Positions 1 to 8,053 of a stretch of DNA of 64,000 bases are shown here, piece after piece. A program made the translations under genes and the position numbers. This DNA comes from Gordonia sp. KTR9 (GTDB lineage Bacteria; Actinomycetota; Actinomycetes; Mycobacteriales; Mycobacteriaceae), in contig NC_018581.1 of assembly GCF_000143885.2 (NCBI RefSeq), positions 5,208,001 to 5,272,000 of the forward strand, given 5' to 3'. Under the pieces are notes generated by a model. It saw only the letters and a list, made by a program, of their open reading frames with translations. It made no database searches and was not told where the DNA came from. How positions within the stretch are numbered: the stretch's first letter is position 1; each line of letters opens with the position of its first letter.

Positions 1-2
1 GG

Positions 3-479
3 TCAGCCGCGCGTCAGAACGCGCGCGACGCGGTCCAGATCGGCGAGCTGCTCCTCCCGCGGAGCCTCCCACAGCTTCTTCGGCAGCTTCTCGAGATCCT
101 TGACAGCCGCCTCGGCGTGATCGAGCGCTTCGGTCGCCTCGTCCTCGCCGAGGTCCACCGACGCGATGAGCCGGTCGTCGAGTTCGAAGACCGCGTCGTC
201 GAGGCGGTTGCGCGCCGCGACGAGTTCGTCGTCGTGCGGGATCGCCGGGTTCGCGTGCACGTCCGCGATGGCATACCGAATCCGCCGATGCAGCAGCGCT
301 TCTCGGGTGTTGTCGGTGGCCCAGCTATCGGGCGCGCGGCCCGGTCGGCCGGGAATCAGGTCGGTGGATCGCGCGAAGGTGCGCACTCGTTTGTCCGAGT
401 CGTACGCGAACCAGGCGGCGCCGCCGAGAATGAACAGTGCGACCACCACGGTGGCCACGATGATGATGACCGCGATCAT
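3..479 (-). CDS. Small membrane-anchored protein of unknown function
   Basis: A 158-residue protein. Residues 2-25 form one strong hydrophobic segment (MIAVIIIVATVVVALF then more), so it is a signal anchor or single membrane span with the rest outside or inside the membrane. The remainder is charged and helix-rich, with an acidic stretch around residues 105-130 that could form a short coiled coil. I recognise no catalytic motif. It lies 13 bases downstream of the acyl-CoA dehydrogenase gene on the same strand, so it may be the last gene of that transcript, but nothing ties it to fatty-acid oxidation. Codon use is like its neighbours. It is probably a conserved actinobacterial hypothetical protein. 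Confidence 0.7.
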   Translation of the reverse strand: MIAVIIIVATVVVALFILGGAAWFAYDSDKRVRTFARSTDLIPGRPGRAPDSWATDNTREALLHRRIRYAIADVHANPAIPHDDELVAARNRLDDAVFELDDRLIASVDLGEDEATEALDHAEAAVKDLEKLPKKLWEAPREEQLADLDRVARVLTRG

Positions 480-492
480 GTGGTCAGCCTAC

Positions 493-1764
493 TCAGGACG
501 ACTGCACTCCTTTGGGCGCCTTTCCCGACATGAAACCGAACAGGTATCCGGCGACGCGTCTCATCTGGATCTCGTCGGCACCCTCGGTGATCCGGTAGCG
601 CCGATGGTGACGGTAGATGTGCTCGAACGGTTCGTGCCGCGAGTAACCGCGTCCGCCGAACACCTGCATCGCCTGGTCGGCAGCGTCGCAGCACAGCCGA
701 TTCGCCTGGTAGTTGCACATCGAGACCTCCGCAGACGCGGCGAACGGCCCGTGGGTGTCCATCTTCCAGGCGGTTTCGCGGATCAGGGCCCGGATCATCG
801 CGCACCGGGTGTGCAGGTCGACGAGCGGGAACTGGATCGCCTGATTCGTCGACAGCTTCTTGCCGAAAGGGGCACGCTCGTTGGCGTATGCCACCGCACG
901 GTCGACGCAGTACTGTGCGGCACCCAGACTGGACGCCGCCTGGCGGATGCGGTTCTCGTTGAAGAAGTGCTGCACGACCTGCAGGCCGGCGCCCTCGGCG
1001 CCGAACACCGCGGAGTCCGGCACCCGGACATCCCGCAGCGAGATGTGTGCATGGTCGGTCGGCATGTTGAACGTCCACAGGTACTCCTCGACAGCGAACC
1101 CGGGGTCCTGCGGGTCGACGAGGAAAGCGGTGATCCCGCGGGCATCGCCGGGTTCTCCGCTGGTGCGGGCGAACACGATGTCGCGGTGCGCGGCATGGAT
1201 ACCGGTGTTCCACGTCTTCTCACCGTTGATGATCCAGTCGTCGCCGTCGCGGACGGCGGTCGTCTCCATGTAGGTGGCGTCGGAGCCGTGGTCGGGTTCG
1301 GTGATGCCGAAGGCGAAGAACTTCGTCCCCGCGGCCAGTCCTTCGACCCATTCCTCCTGCTGCGCGGGCGTGCCGTATTCGAGCATGAGGAGCAGACCGA
1401 TGTTGTTGCCGACGATGGCGTGCTCGTTCTGCAGATCGCAATGCAGCCCGAGCCCCTTCGACGCCAAGTGCTCGCGGATGATCGCCATCGCCAGGTTCGA
1501 TCCGTCCCGGCCGCCGAACTCGGCCGGAAAAGGGTAGCGGAAATGACCGGCGGCATCGGCCCGCCGCCTTGCCTCACCGAGGAGCGCTTCCCACTCCTTG
1601 TTCGGCAGACCGCCTCGCTCCCAGTCTGTTCGGGAGTCCTCACGCCGGTGGTCGAAGAACCGGATGTTGTCGTCGGCCTGCTCGAGGGGGACGATCTCGG
1701 CTTCGATGAAGGCGTCGAGTTCGGCCAGGTAGTCTTTCAGCGACTCGGGCAGTGCGAAGTCCAC
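493..1764 (-). CDS. Acyl-CoA dehydrogenase (FadE family)
   Basis: FAD-dependent alpha,beta-dehydrogenation of an acyl-CoA, 423 residues. The first family signature is visible as GITEPDHGSD near residue 150. The C-terminal region has the QVFGGRGYS motif and the R-x-T-E-G-x-x-E-I-Q motif whose Glu (TEGADEIQ) is at the catalytic-base position of medium-chain enzymes. GTG start, with GAGAGGGG six bases upstream. The gene starts 37 bases after the stop of an APH/DUF6285 kinase-like gene on the same strand. In animals these two domains are fused in ACAD10/ACAD11. That makes long-chain or 4-hydroxyacyl-CoA substrates more likely than the short-chain ones, but this is inference. Confidence 0.93.
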   Translation of the reverse strand: MDFALPESLKDYLAELDAFIEAEIVPLEQADDNIRFFDHRREDSRTDWERGGLPNKEWEALLGEARRRADAAGHFRYPFPAEFGGRDGSNLAMAIIREHLASKGLGLHCDLQNEHAIVGNNIGLLLMLEYGTPAQQEEWVEGLAAGTKFFAFGITEPDHGSDATYMETTAVRDGDDWIINGEKTWNTGIHAAHRDIVFARTSGEPGDARGITAFLVDPQDPGFAVEEYLWTFNMPTDHAHISLRDVRVPDSAVFGAEGAGLQVVQHFFNENRIRQAASSLGAAQYCVDRAVAYANERAPFGKKLSTNQAIQFPLVDLHTRCAMIRALIRETAWKMDTHGPFAASAEVSMCNYQANRLCCDAADQAMQVFGGRGYSRHEPFEHIYRHHRRYRITEGADEIQMRRVAGYLFGFMSGKAPKGVQSS

Positions 1765-1801
1765 GATGAACCCCTCTCGGTTGGGATCGGATGTCCGGCG
1801 G

Positions 1802-3202
1802 TCACGGATGAGGGACCGCGAAGTACTTGGGGTTGGCGACGAGGAGTCGGGCCCGCACGTCGGCGACTACGGCGGCGCGGACCTTCTCGTCGGTCCCGTC
1901 GAGTTCACCGGACCACAGCGCTTCACAGAGTGCGCGCTGGTCGGCGATCCCGAGGGCACTCAGGCGTTGCGCACTCGCGGCCGCGTCCTGTGCCGCCCGG
2001 AGTGTCTGCCGACGCACGACGTCGACGACGTTCCCCGCCACCCTCGTGTGGAAGCGGACCTGCGGTGACAACTCCGCCTGCACCGCATCGGACCGCAGGA
2101 ACTCGGCGACCGCTTCGAGCAGTTGGACCGCGCTCGGCGAGCCGTAGACACCGTCGTTCGGGTCGGGCGTCGACGACCCGTTCAGCGGATCGGGCACCAC
2201 CTCGGGTGTCACGAGGCCCAGGTCGAGCAGGGCGTCGAATTCCTGTTCCGCACTTCGACGTCCGATGGCGGCCAGTTCCACCGACCGTTCGACCCCGTCG
2301 AGATGTCGCGCGGCCTGCACCGCGCAGATCAGTCCCCACTTCACGGTCGCGTAGAGCTCCCACCAGCGCAGCGCGGCTTCGGTGGGACGCCAGCCCGCCT
2401 CTCGCGCATACGCGTCCAGCAGCGCGTCGCGGCTTCCCATCCCGGCCACCGGCGACGATCCTCCGAAGCGCCACGCTTTCGCGCACAGCCAGCCGAGGTC
2501 CTCGACCGGGTCGCCGAGGTGGACGAGTTCCCAATCGAGCACCGCCGCAATGCCTTCGGCGCCGACGAGGAGATTTCCCAGCCGAAAGTCACCGTGCACG
2601 AGGCATTGCCGCGGTGACGGTTCGGGGCGGTTGTCGGTGAGCCACTGCGTCGCCAGCACCAATCCCGCGGGCATGGACTCGAATTCGCGTGGGAACAGTT
2701 CCCGCAACCCGTCGAGGGGATCGGCGAGTTCGGCGAGACCGGGCGTCTGGGCCACGTCGATCCGGTGGATCCGGGCGAGGATCCCGCCGCACTGATCGAC
2801 GAAGCGGGCACGCGCACCGGCGTGAGCGTCGTCCCGCAGTATCCGGCGGGGGATGGACTCTCCCTCGATGAAATTCATTGCCAGATAGGGAAACCCCAGG
2901 ACATTGCCGTCTTCGTCGAAACCCGCGTCGAGGATCTCCGGCACCGGGACGCCGGCATCGGCTGCAGCGCGCAGGACCTGCGCCTCGGCGTGCAGTCCGC
3001 CGTCGTCGGTCGCTGCCGGGACGGCGCGGATGATGATCGGCTCGGACCGTCCCGAACTCTCGACGAGGGTGGCGGCGTATGTGGCGCGACTCGCGCCCGC
3101 GGGCAGCAGTCTCGCGGACTCGACCGAGATCGGGGTACCGCGCTTGCCGGCGAGTCGGGATGCGATCTTCGCGGCGACACCGCCTGCTTCCGGTACTGCC
3201 AC
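1802..3202 (-). CDS. APH-family phosphotransferase with C-terminal DUF6285-like domain
   Basis: A 466-residue cytosolic protein. Residues 20-340 are an aminoglycoside-phosphotransferase-type kinase fold: the catalytic loop HGDFRLGN is at 203-210 (Asp205 base, Asn210 metal ligand) and the metal-binding DWE at 223-225. Residues about 353-466 form a separate helical domain that I assign to DUF6285. The GTG start (VAVPEAGG) is chosen because an AAGAAGGGA site lies 8-10 bases upstream. The longer open frame would run into the next gene. It is the first gene of a likely kinase - acyl-CoA dehydrogenase operon, the same pairing as in ACAD10/11, where the kinase phosphorylates 4-hydroxyacyl-CoA. An antibiotic-resistance role is unlikely. 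Confidence 0.85.
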   Translation of the reverse strand: MAVPEAGGVAAKIASRLAGKRGTPISVESARLLPAGASRATYAATLVESSGRSEPIIIRAVPAATDDGGLHAEAQVLRAAADAGVPVPEILDAGFDEDGNVLGFPYLAMNFIEGESIPRRILRDDAHAGARARFVDQCGGILARIHRIDVAQTPGLAELADPLDGLRELFPREFESMPAGLVLATQWLTDNRPEPSPRQCLVHGDFRLGNLLVGAEGIAAVLDWELVHLGDPVEDLGWLCAKAWRFGGSSPVAGMGSRDALLDAYAREAGWRPTEAALRWWELYATVKWGLICAVQAARHLDGVERSVELAAIGRRSAEQEFDALLDLGLVTPEVVPDPLNGSSTPDPNDGVYGSPSAVQLLEAVAEFLRSDAVQAELSPQVRFHTRVAGNVVDVVRRQTLRAAQDAAASAQRLSALGIADQRALCEALWSGELDGTDEKVRAAVVADVRARLLVANPKYFAVPHP

Positions 3203-3306
3203 GCCGATCCGTCCCTTCTTCGCCGTCGCCCGGGCGGGTGTAACCGCCACCACAGCGAAGCTAGCACGAGATCTGAATCCGGCCTCAGAAAATCGGTGCC
3301 GAAGTC

Positions 3307-3675
3307 TCAGTGGTCGGGCGTCTGGAACTCCGGCTGGTCGATGATCCGTACCCACGATCCGTCGGATCGCCGCGCCACCACCTGTGCGCGAGCACCGGCG
3401 CCGTCACGCGGCGGCGTCGAGGTGAGTGCGAGATCGTCCCGGAACATCAAGGTCGGCAACGGTGGCTCCGGCACGAACGTGGGCCGGTGCGCGAGAACCG
3501 AAGCCCAGAGGTCGCGGATAGCGGCCCGTCCGCGCGTGACCTCTCCGGGCGGATAAGCCATCACTGCATCGTCGTCGTAGAGCGAGGCCACGGCGTCCGC
3601 GTCCCCCGCATTGGAGTACTCGACGAACAGCCTGGTCAGATCCTCGGGCGTGCGTGCGATTTCGTAGTCGGTCAT
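3307..3675 (-). CDS. SnoaL-like / NTF2-fold protein
   Basis: A 122-residue single-domain protein of the SnoaL-like polyketide-cyclase / NTF2 superfamily. The N-terminal helix pattern (RTPEDLTRLFVEYSNAGDAD) and the following hydrophobic YDDDAVMAYPPGEVTRGRAAI strand-helix are typical. The C-terminus (GSWVRIIDQPEFQ) matches families in which the fold binds a small hydrophobic ligand. The start is the ATG preceded by GAGAGGAG. The longer upstream frame has no support. It is transcribed divergently from the LysR gene at 3764, so it is the obvious candidate target of that regulator. Its substrate is unknown. Confidence 0.85.
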   Translation of the reverse strand: MTDYEIARTPEDLTRLFVEYSNAGDADAVASLYDDDAVMAYPPGEVTRGRAAIRDLWASVLAHRPTFVPEPPLPTLMFRDDLALTSTPPRDGAGARAQVVARRSDGSWVRIIDQPEFQTPDH

Positions 3676-3763
3676 GACAGCTCCTCTCGGTGTTCCCCCA
3701 GCGTCTCCCCAACGCCCGAATAAGTCCAAGTGATGCTGCAGATGCCGACTATCATTGACAGTT

Positions 3764-4642
3764 ATGGAACTCCGGCAGCTCGAGTACTTCGCGGCCATCG
3801 CCGCGGAAGGCAGTTTCACCGCGGCTGCGGCGCGCGTGCACACCACCCAGCCCAACATCAGCGCGCAGATCCGCACCCTCGAACGGGAACTCGGTTCGGC
3901 CCTATTCGACCGGTCCGCTCGTACGGTCCGCCTGACCGACGCCGGGCGGGCAGCACTCCCCGCAGCGCGGCGCGCGCTCGCCGCTGCCGACGACGTCGCC
4001 CGAACCGTCAGCGAGGTCGCCGGACTGGTCCGCGGGAGCCTGGCGGTCGGGATGGTCGAGGGGTGCACGATCGCCCCCCTGTTCGCAGCCCTGGGCACCT
4101 TCCGGACGACTCACCCGCAGATCGAGCTGAGCCTCCGCGAGTCGCCGTCGACCGAGTTGATCGCATCGATAGAGGACGGTCGCCTCGACGTCGCACTGGC
4201 CGGATACGGCGGCGAACTCCCGCCGGGAGTCGCCTCCATGACCATCATCGCCGAGCGCGTCGTTGCCGTGATGCCCGCGGACGGCCGTCTCCCCGGCCGA
4301 ACCATCGACCTCGCCGCCCTTCGCGACCGGTCACTCATCTGCCTGCCCTCCGGAGCAGGAATCCGAAGCGTGTTCGACGCGGCGGCGGCTACAGCGGGCG
4401 GACCCATCCGGCCGGCCATTGAAGCTTCCTCACCGGAAGCGATCATCGAGTTGGTTTGCAGCGGAATGGGAGTCGGCATTCTCAGTGAGTCAATCGTCGC
4501 GGATGACGAACGTGTGGCCGGGGTTCCGATCCGCGACGTCGACGGCACCGCGCATCTCGGCTTGCTGTGGGGTTCGAAACCGTCCGCTGCTGCGGCGCGT
4601 TTCGTCGAGGTGGCCACGGATGTGTTCGGAGGAGCCGAATGA
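3764..4642 (+). CDS. LysR-family transcriptional regulator
   Basis: A 292-residue LysR-type regulator. The N-terminal winged helix-turn-helix is the classic MELRQLEYFAAIAAEGSFTAAA...TTQPNISAQIRTLE block (residues 1-60). The rest is the two-lobed effector-binding domain. The MELRQL start is used rather than the ATG six bases... upstream in-frame GTG/ATG alternatives because it is the family's conserved N-terminus. A -10-like TATCAT at 3750-3755 would place the transcript start 1-2 bases before this ATG, so the message would be nearly leaderless. It faces the SnoaL-like gene across an 88-base divergent intergenic region, the usual arrangement for a LysR protein that controls its neighbour and itself. 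Confidence 0.93.
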   Translation: MELRQLEYFAAIAAEGSFTAAAARVHTTQPNISAQIRTLERELGSALFDRSARTVRLTDAGRAALPAARRALAAADDVARTVSEVAGLVRGSLAVGMVEGCTIAPLFAALGTFRTTHPQIELSLRESPSTELIASIEDGRLDVALAGYGGELPPGVASMTIIAERVVAVMPADGRLPGRTIDLAALRDRSLICLPSGAGIRSVFDAAAATAGGPIRPAIEASSPEAIIELVCSGMGVGILSESIVADDERVAGVPIRDVDGTAHLGLLWGSKPSAAAARFVEVATDVFGGAE

Positions 4643-4734
4643 GGATGGGGGCGGAACCTTGCCACCCCCGGCGTGGGCGACCGGCAGACAACAGGATCGC
4701 CGCTTTCCGGCGGAGAAGTGATACGGATGTGACT

Positions 4735-4746
4735 GCAGTGCACTGC
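4735..4746. repeat. 12-base perfect palindrome
   Basis: GCAGTGCACTGC reads the same on both strands. It lies in the 214-base gap between the LysR gene and the DUF222 gene, about 85 bases before the SOS box. The same gap holds a weak hairpin (CGCCG/CGGCG around 4698-4713) that may end the LysR transcript. No protein can be named for this site. Confidence 0.35.
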
Positions 4747-4829
4747 TGTTGCAAGAAACGTATCGTCACCGAAAATAGCTACACAGCACTGGTTTCCGCG
4801 CGGATAGGCTGTGGAGAAACCTCGTAACC

Positions 4830-4841
4830 GAACACATGTTC
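4830..4841. promoter_or_regulatory. SOS box (LexA-binding site) of the DUF222-HNH gene
   Basis: GAACACATGTTC is a perfect match to the GAAC-N4-GTTC Cheo/SOS box recognised by LexA in Gram-positive and actinobacterial genomes. Its 3' end is 15 bases before the chosen ATG and three bases before a -10-like hexamer, so bound LexA would block RNA polymerase. In M. tuberculosis several 13E12/DUF222 genes are LexA targets, in agreement with this context. Confidence 0.85.
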
Positions 4842-4844
4842 CCG

Positions 4845-4850
4845 TACAGT
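4845..4850 (+). promoter_or_regulatory. -10 element implying a leaderless transcript
   Basis: TACAGT fits the actinobacterial -10 consensus TAnnnT. Six bases separate it from the ATG at 4857, so transcription would begin at or next to the A of the start codon. No convincing -35 element is visible; the SOS box occupies part of that space. Confidence 0.5.
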
Positions 4851-4856
4851 GGAGTC

Positions 4857-6097
4857 ATGCCAGAGCTCGCCACCCTGCTCGACCAGCTCATCGAGACCAC
4901 CACGCCCACCGACGATCCCACGGGCAGAGCGACTTTCGACGCGCTCGACACCCTCCGGCTGATCCGCAACATCGTTGACCACCAGATCGTCACGCATGCA
5001 GCAGAACTCGATGAACTCGGAGTCGCACAAAAGGCCTGTGGGACCACCAAGAAGGTGTTGATCGAGATGGGCTACGCACCCGCCGCGGCTCTACGCGCCA
5101 TGCGAAGCGTCGACGCTCTCCCGACGCTGCCCACCCTCGCCCGTCACGCCGCCGACGGACGACCCTCCTCCGAAGTCGTCGATGCCATCGTCCGCGGCAT
5201 AGCCAGATCGAGAAACGTTGTCGTGAAGCGCTTTCAGACGATGAGCGCTCCCAGTACGAGATCGAACTCATCGCCCAAGCACTATCCGGTGCGACGCCGA
5301 CGCAAGTGCTTCAACACGCCCGCGCGATCGGTAACACGATTGCCGACGCGACCGACACCGGTATCCCGGCCGCCGACGATCCATCGCTGAACACGGTCAA
5401 TGCCCACACCACCGACGACGGCCGTGTCGACATCCGAGCCGACCTCACCCAGGTGGTCGGCGAGAAGTTCCTGTCCATGATCGACGAACGATCCTGCCCG
5501 CGACCCGAACCCGACGGCGCCGACGATCGGCGCACTGCCGAGCAGCGCCGCGCCGACGCGTTCGAGTTGATCCTCGACCAAGCCGCACTCGGCGCCACAC
5601 TCGACAGTGTCGGATCTCCCCGCACCCAACTCATGCTGACCATCCCCGCCACCGGCGCTGATCCCGCCACCATGCCGTGGACCGGACCGGTCAGTCAGGC
5701 CGTCGCCAAACAGGTGTCCTGTGACGGGTCGCTGACAGAGATCATCCTCGACGGCGAAGGCGTACCGCTACAGATGGGGCACACCCACCGCCTGTTCCCA
5801 GCACATCTGCGCAGGGCGGTCATCGTGCGAGATACCTGCTGCATCAAATGCGGTGCCCCACCGTCACATACCCAGGTTCACCATGTCGCGCACTGGGCAG
5901 ACGGCGGTCCCACCGATCTCGACAACGGTTGCCTGCTCTGCCAACGCTGCCACACCCAGGTCCATCACCACGGCTGGGACGTAATCCTCGGCTTCGACCG
6001 ACATCCCTGGCTCGTTCCTCCCGCCAGCATCGACCCACGACGCCGACCGCTACCCGCCTACAACCGACGAACCATGCGACTCGACGACGCCGCCTGA
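4857..6097 (+). pseudogene. DUF222 / 13E12-family HNH endonuclease, frameshifted
   Basis: The DUF222 N-terminal domain runs in one frame from MPELATLLDQLIE to about position 5203. The rest, including the HNH nuclease (CIKCGAPPSHTQVHHVAHWADGG, then DNGCLLCQRCHTQVHHHGW), continues in the +1-shifted frame to the stop at 6097. Restoring one base near 5203-5206 (a C in GCC-AGATCGAG) joins the frames as ...GIA-QIEKR...REALSDDERSQYEIELIAQAL, so a single-base deletion explains the break. The HNH histidines and zinc cysteines are intact. These proteins are repetitive in mycobacterial genomes and DNA-damage-inducible; their function is not settled. The break may be a real mutation or a sequencing error. 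The joined protein would be about 413 residues. Confidence 0.85.
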
Positions 6098-6232
6098 CCC
6101 AGACCCGCCCAGCCACACTCGGCCCAGCCACACATTCGCGCAGCACCTTCCGCACCCGAGCCCAGCTCGGGACCGCGTCCGTCCCTTGACAACTCCAGAG
6201 TGAGGGCCCAAGTCTCCGTTCCTACTGCCCCG

Positions 6233-6781
6233 CTACAACGGCTGGGCCCGACGCACCTGGTCGGCGGCGCGGGCGGCGTCGAGTTCGACATCGCTGATCA
6301 AGACCGCACGACCGAGACTCAAGGTTCCCGACGTCAGCGGCTGCGCCCGTAGGCCGCCCCGGCCTATCAGCGCCTTGCGCACGCCGTCGCCGGCGACGGT
6401 GTCCATCCACGAACACGGATGCGCAGGACGTCCACCTCGGAATCGGATGGGGCCCGCCCCCGAGTCCAGCTCGAACTCCCGGCCACGCAGCGGATCGAGT
6501 TCGACCCCGCGCACCACGACGTTGCGCCGTGCCAGAACCGGGTCGGCGTCCCCGGCGGCAGCGGACCAGGCTTCGAGCGCGAGAAACGTCACCGCAGCCT
6601 CGGTATGGGCGCGGACCCCGAAGAAGCGGTCTCCGCGAATCCCCTTGTCGGCGACGACCTCCACGAACTCTGGTGTGCGGGTCTCGACCTCGCCGGCCGG
6701 TCCGTCCTTGGGCCGGCCGAAGTAGGCATGCTTCGACGAGACGACGAACATCACTATCTCGCAGGAGTACTCGTAGTTCAC
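6233..6781 (-). CDS. MOSC-domain protein
   Basis: A 182-residue MOSC-fold protein, the family of molybdenum-cofactor sulfurase C-terminal domains and YiiM-type N-hydroxylated base reductases. Visible features are the N-terminal KGIRGDRFFG motif and the PCSWMD motif with its conserved cysteine, which in relatives binds the molybdenum pterin. The GTG start (VNYEYSCEIVM) is chosen for the GGAGGTG site five bases upstream; upstream codons overlap the previous gene. It is the last gene of a tightly spaced minus-strand run starting with TetR at 8641. No molybdoenzyme lies nearby, so the partner is unknown. Confidence 0.85.
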   Translation of the reverse strand: MNYEYSCEIVMFVVSSKHAYFGRPKDGPAGEVETRTPEFVEVVADKGIRGDRFFGVRAHTEAAVTFLALEAWSAAAGDADPVLARRNVVVRGVELDPLRGREFELDSGAGPIRFRGGRPAHPCSWMDTVAGDGVRKALIGRGGLRAQPLTSGTLSLGRAVLISDVELDAARAADQVRRAQPL

Positions 6782-6797
6782 CGCACCTCCCGTCGGA

Positions 6798-7580
6798 TCA
6801 CGAGGCCGGGGGTGAGGGACGGGCATCGGTGACCGTCGCGTCGTCCGGCGCCTTCACCACCACGCTCACGGGATCGGTGGGCTTCCCGGCGATGAGGTCG
6901 CCGATACTCAGTCCCCAACGGCCCCAGCGGTCGTCGAAGCGCTTCGCGCGGGCCCGGGCCTTGTCCGTCTTGGCCGGTGAGTATCGACGGCGGGCCCAGG
7001 CCGAGTGTGGCCGGGCGAGCCGGATCGCACCGGCCCAGGCGAACACCGGGATGAAGACACCGACGATGGCCGTGGAGAATTTGCCCTTCAACACGCACAG
7101 GAACGCGCACGCGACGTTGATCGGGACAGTGGCCACCAGAGCGACGGGACCGAGCTCCACATCCGCGTCGTCGAGGGGGTTGAATCCGAGTACCGCCATC
7201 CCCAGCGCGGCGACCGTCAAGGCGACCACCTGAACCGAGAGTTGGCCCTCCGGTGACCAATACACGTCCTGCAGACGGAGGATCAGCGCGAACTCGTCGA
7301 GGACCAGAGAGGCGCCGACGCCGATCAGCACCGCACTGATCTCCGCGCCTGGTGACGCCCCGTTCACACCCACCGAGACGAAGGCGCCGACGATCGTCAG
7401 GATCAGGCCCGGCACCATGTGGTGCACGTGGACACCGTCCGACACGTTGTTCCGGAAGGGGCCTTTGCCCGCCCGGATGAGTCGCGTGATCACCCGTGTG
7501 ACGATGAACGTGACAACGAACGACGCGAACAGCAGGAACAGCGGAAGTCGTTGGTGCGTGAGCTCGTCCAGGAAGTTCAC
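6798..7580 (-). CDS. Conserved integral membrane protein
   Basis: A 260-residue protein with about six predicted membrane spans between residues 12 and 185 (for example LFLLFASFVVTFIVTRVI and ISAVLIGVGASLVLDEFALIL), and a basic, soluble C-terminal tail of about 70 residues. A histidine pair in VHVHHMVPG follows the first span. I do not recognise a transporter or enzyme signature. It starts 16 bases after the CoA-binding gene and ends 16 bases before the MOSC gene, so all three are probably co-transcribed under the upstream TetR gene. Confidence 0.8.
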   Translation of the reverse strand: MNFLDELTHQRLPLFLLFASFVVTFIVTRVITRLIRAGKGPFRNNVSDGVHVHHMVPGLILTIVGAFVSVGVNGASPGAEISAVLIGVGASLVLDEFALILRLQDVYWSPEGQLSVQVVALTVAALGMAVLGFNPLDDADVELGPVALVATVPINVACAFLCVLKGKFSTAIVGVFIPVFAWAGAIRLARPHSAWARRRYSPAKTDKARARAKRFDDRWGRWGLSIGDLIAGKPTDPVSVVVKAPDDATVTDARPSPPAS

Positions 7581-7596
7581 CGGGCCACCGCTGCCG

Positions 7597-8025
7597 TCAG
7601 CCGGGGACGATGCCGGTGCGGCGCTGCTCGATGATCAGGCAGCGGTCCTCTACGTACAGGAGGCCGGCCTCCTCGGCGATCGCCCGCGCCTCCGCCGAAC
7701 GGATTCCGAGTTGCAGCCACAGGGCGGTCGCACCCGACGCGACGGCCGCCCGTGCGACATCGGCGCACTCGGGACCCGGGCGGAAGACGTCGACGAGGCC
7801 GACCTGTTCGGGGACGTCGGCGAGAGTTCGGTACACCTTCTCGCCGACGATCTCGTCGGCCGCAGGGTTCACCGGGATGATCCGCCAGCCCCGGCTCTTC
7901 ATGTAGGCCGGGACCTCGTTGGCGGCTTTCGACGGATTCGAGCTGGCGCCGACCACGGTGATCGCGTCGTAGGTGGACAGGATCTGCTCGACGACATCGT
8001 CGGTGTTGATGCTCGGTGTGGTCAT
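7597..8025 (-). CDS. CoA-binding (YccU-type) domain protein
   Basis: A 142-residue stand-alone Rossmann-fold domain of the CoA_binding_2 (YccU) family. Typical motifs are VVGASSNPSKAANEVPAYM (nucleotide-binding loop), IIPVNPAADEIVGEKVY, VDVFRPGP and the cysteine-containing EDRCLIIE near the C-terminus. The true start is the ATG of MTTPSINTD; the longer open frame overlaps the upstream TetR gene. It follows the TetR gene by 28 bases. The family's cellular role is unknown beyond binding CoA-like nucleotides. Confidence 0.9.
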   Translation of the reverse strand: MTTPSINTDDVVEQILSTYDAITVVGASSNPSKAANEVPAYMKSRGWRIIPVNPAADEIVGEKVYRTLADVPEQVGLVDVFRPGPECADVARAAVASGATALWLQLGIRSAEARAIAEEAGLLYVEDRCLIIEQRRTGIVPG

Positions 8026-8053
8026 CCCACGAGTGTAGGTGGGTTCGGAGTTC

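Noticed and set aside
166..2640. 824-codon open frame on the plus strand
   Set aside because: Runs antisense to the acyl-CoA dehydrogenase and kinase genes; composition is Arg/Pro-rich as expected for a GC-rich shadow, and no family is seen.
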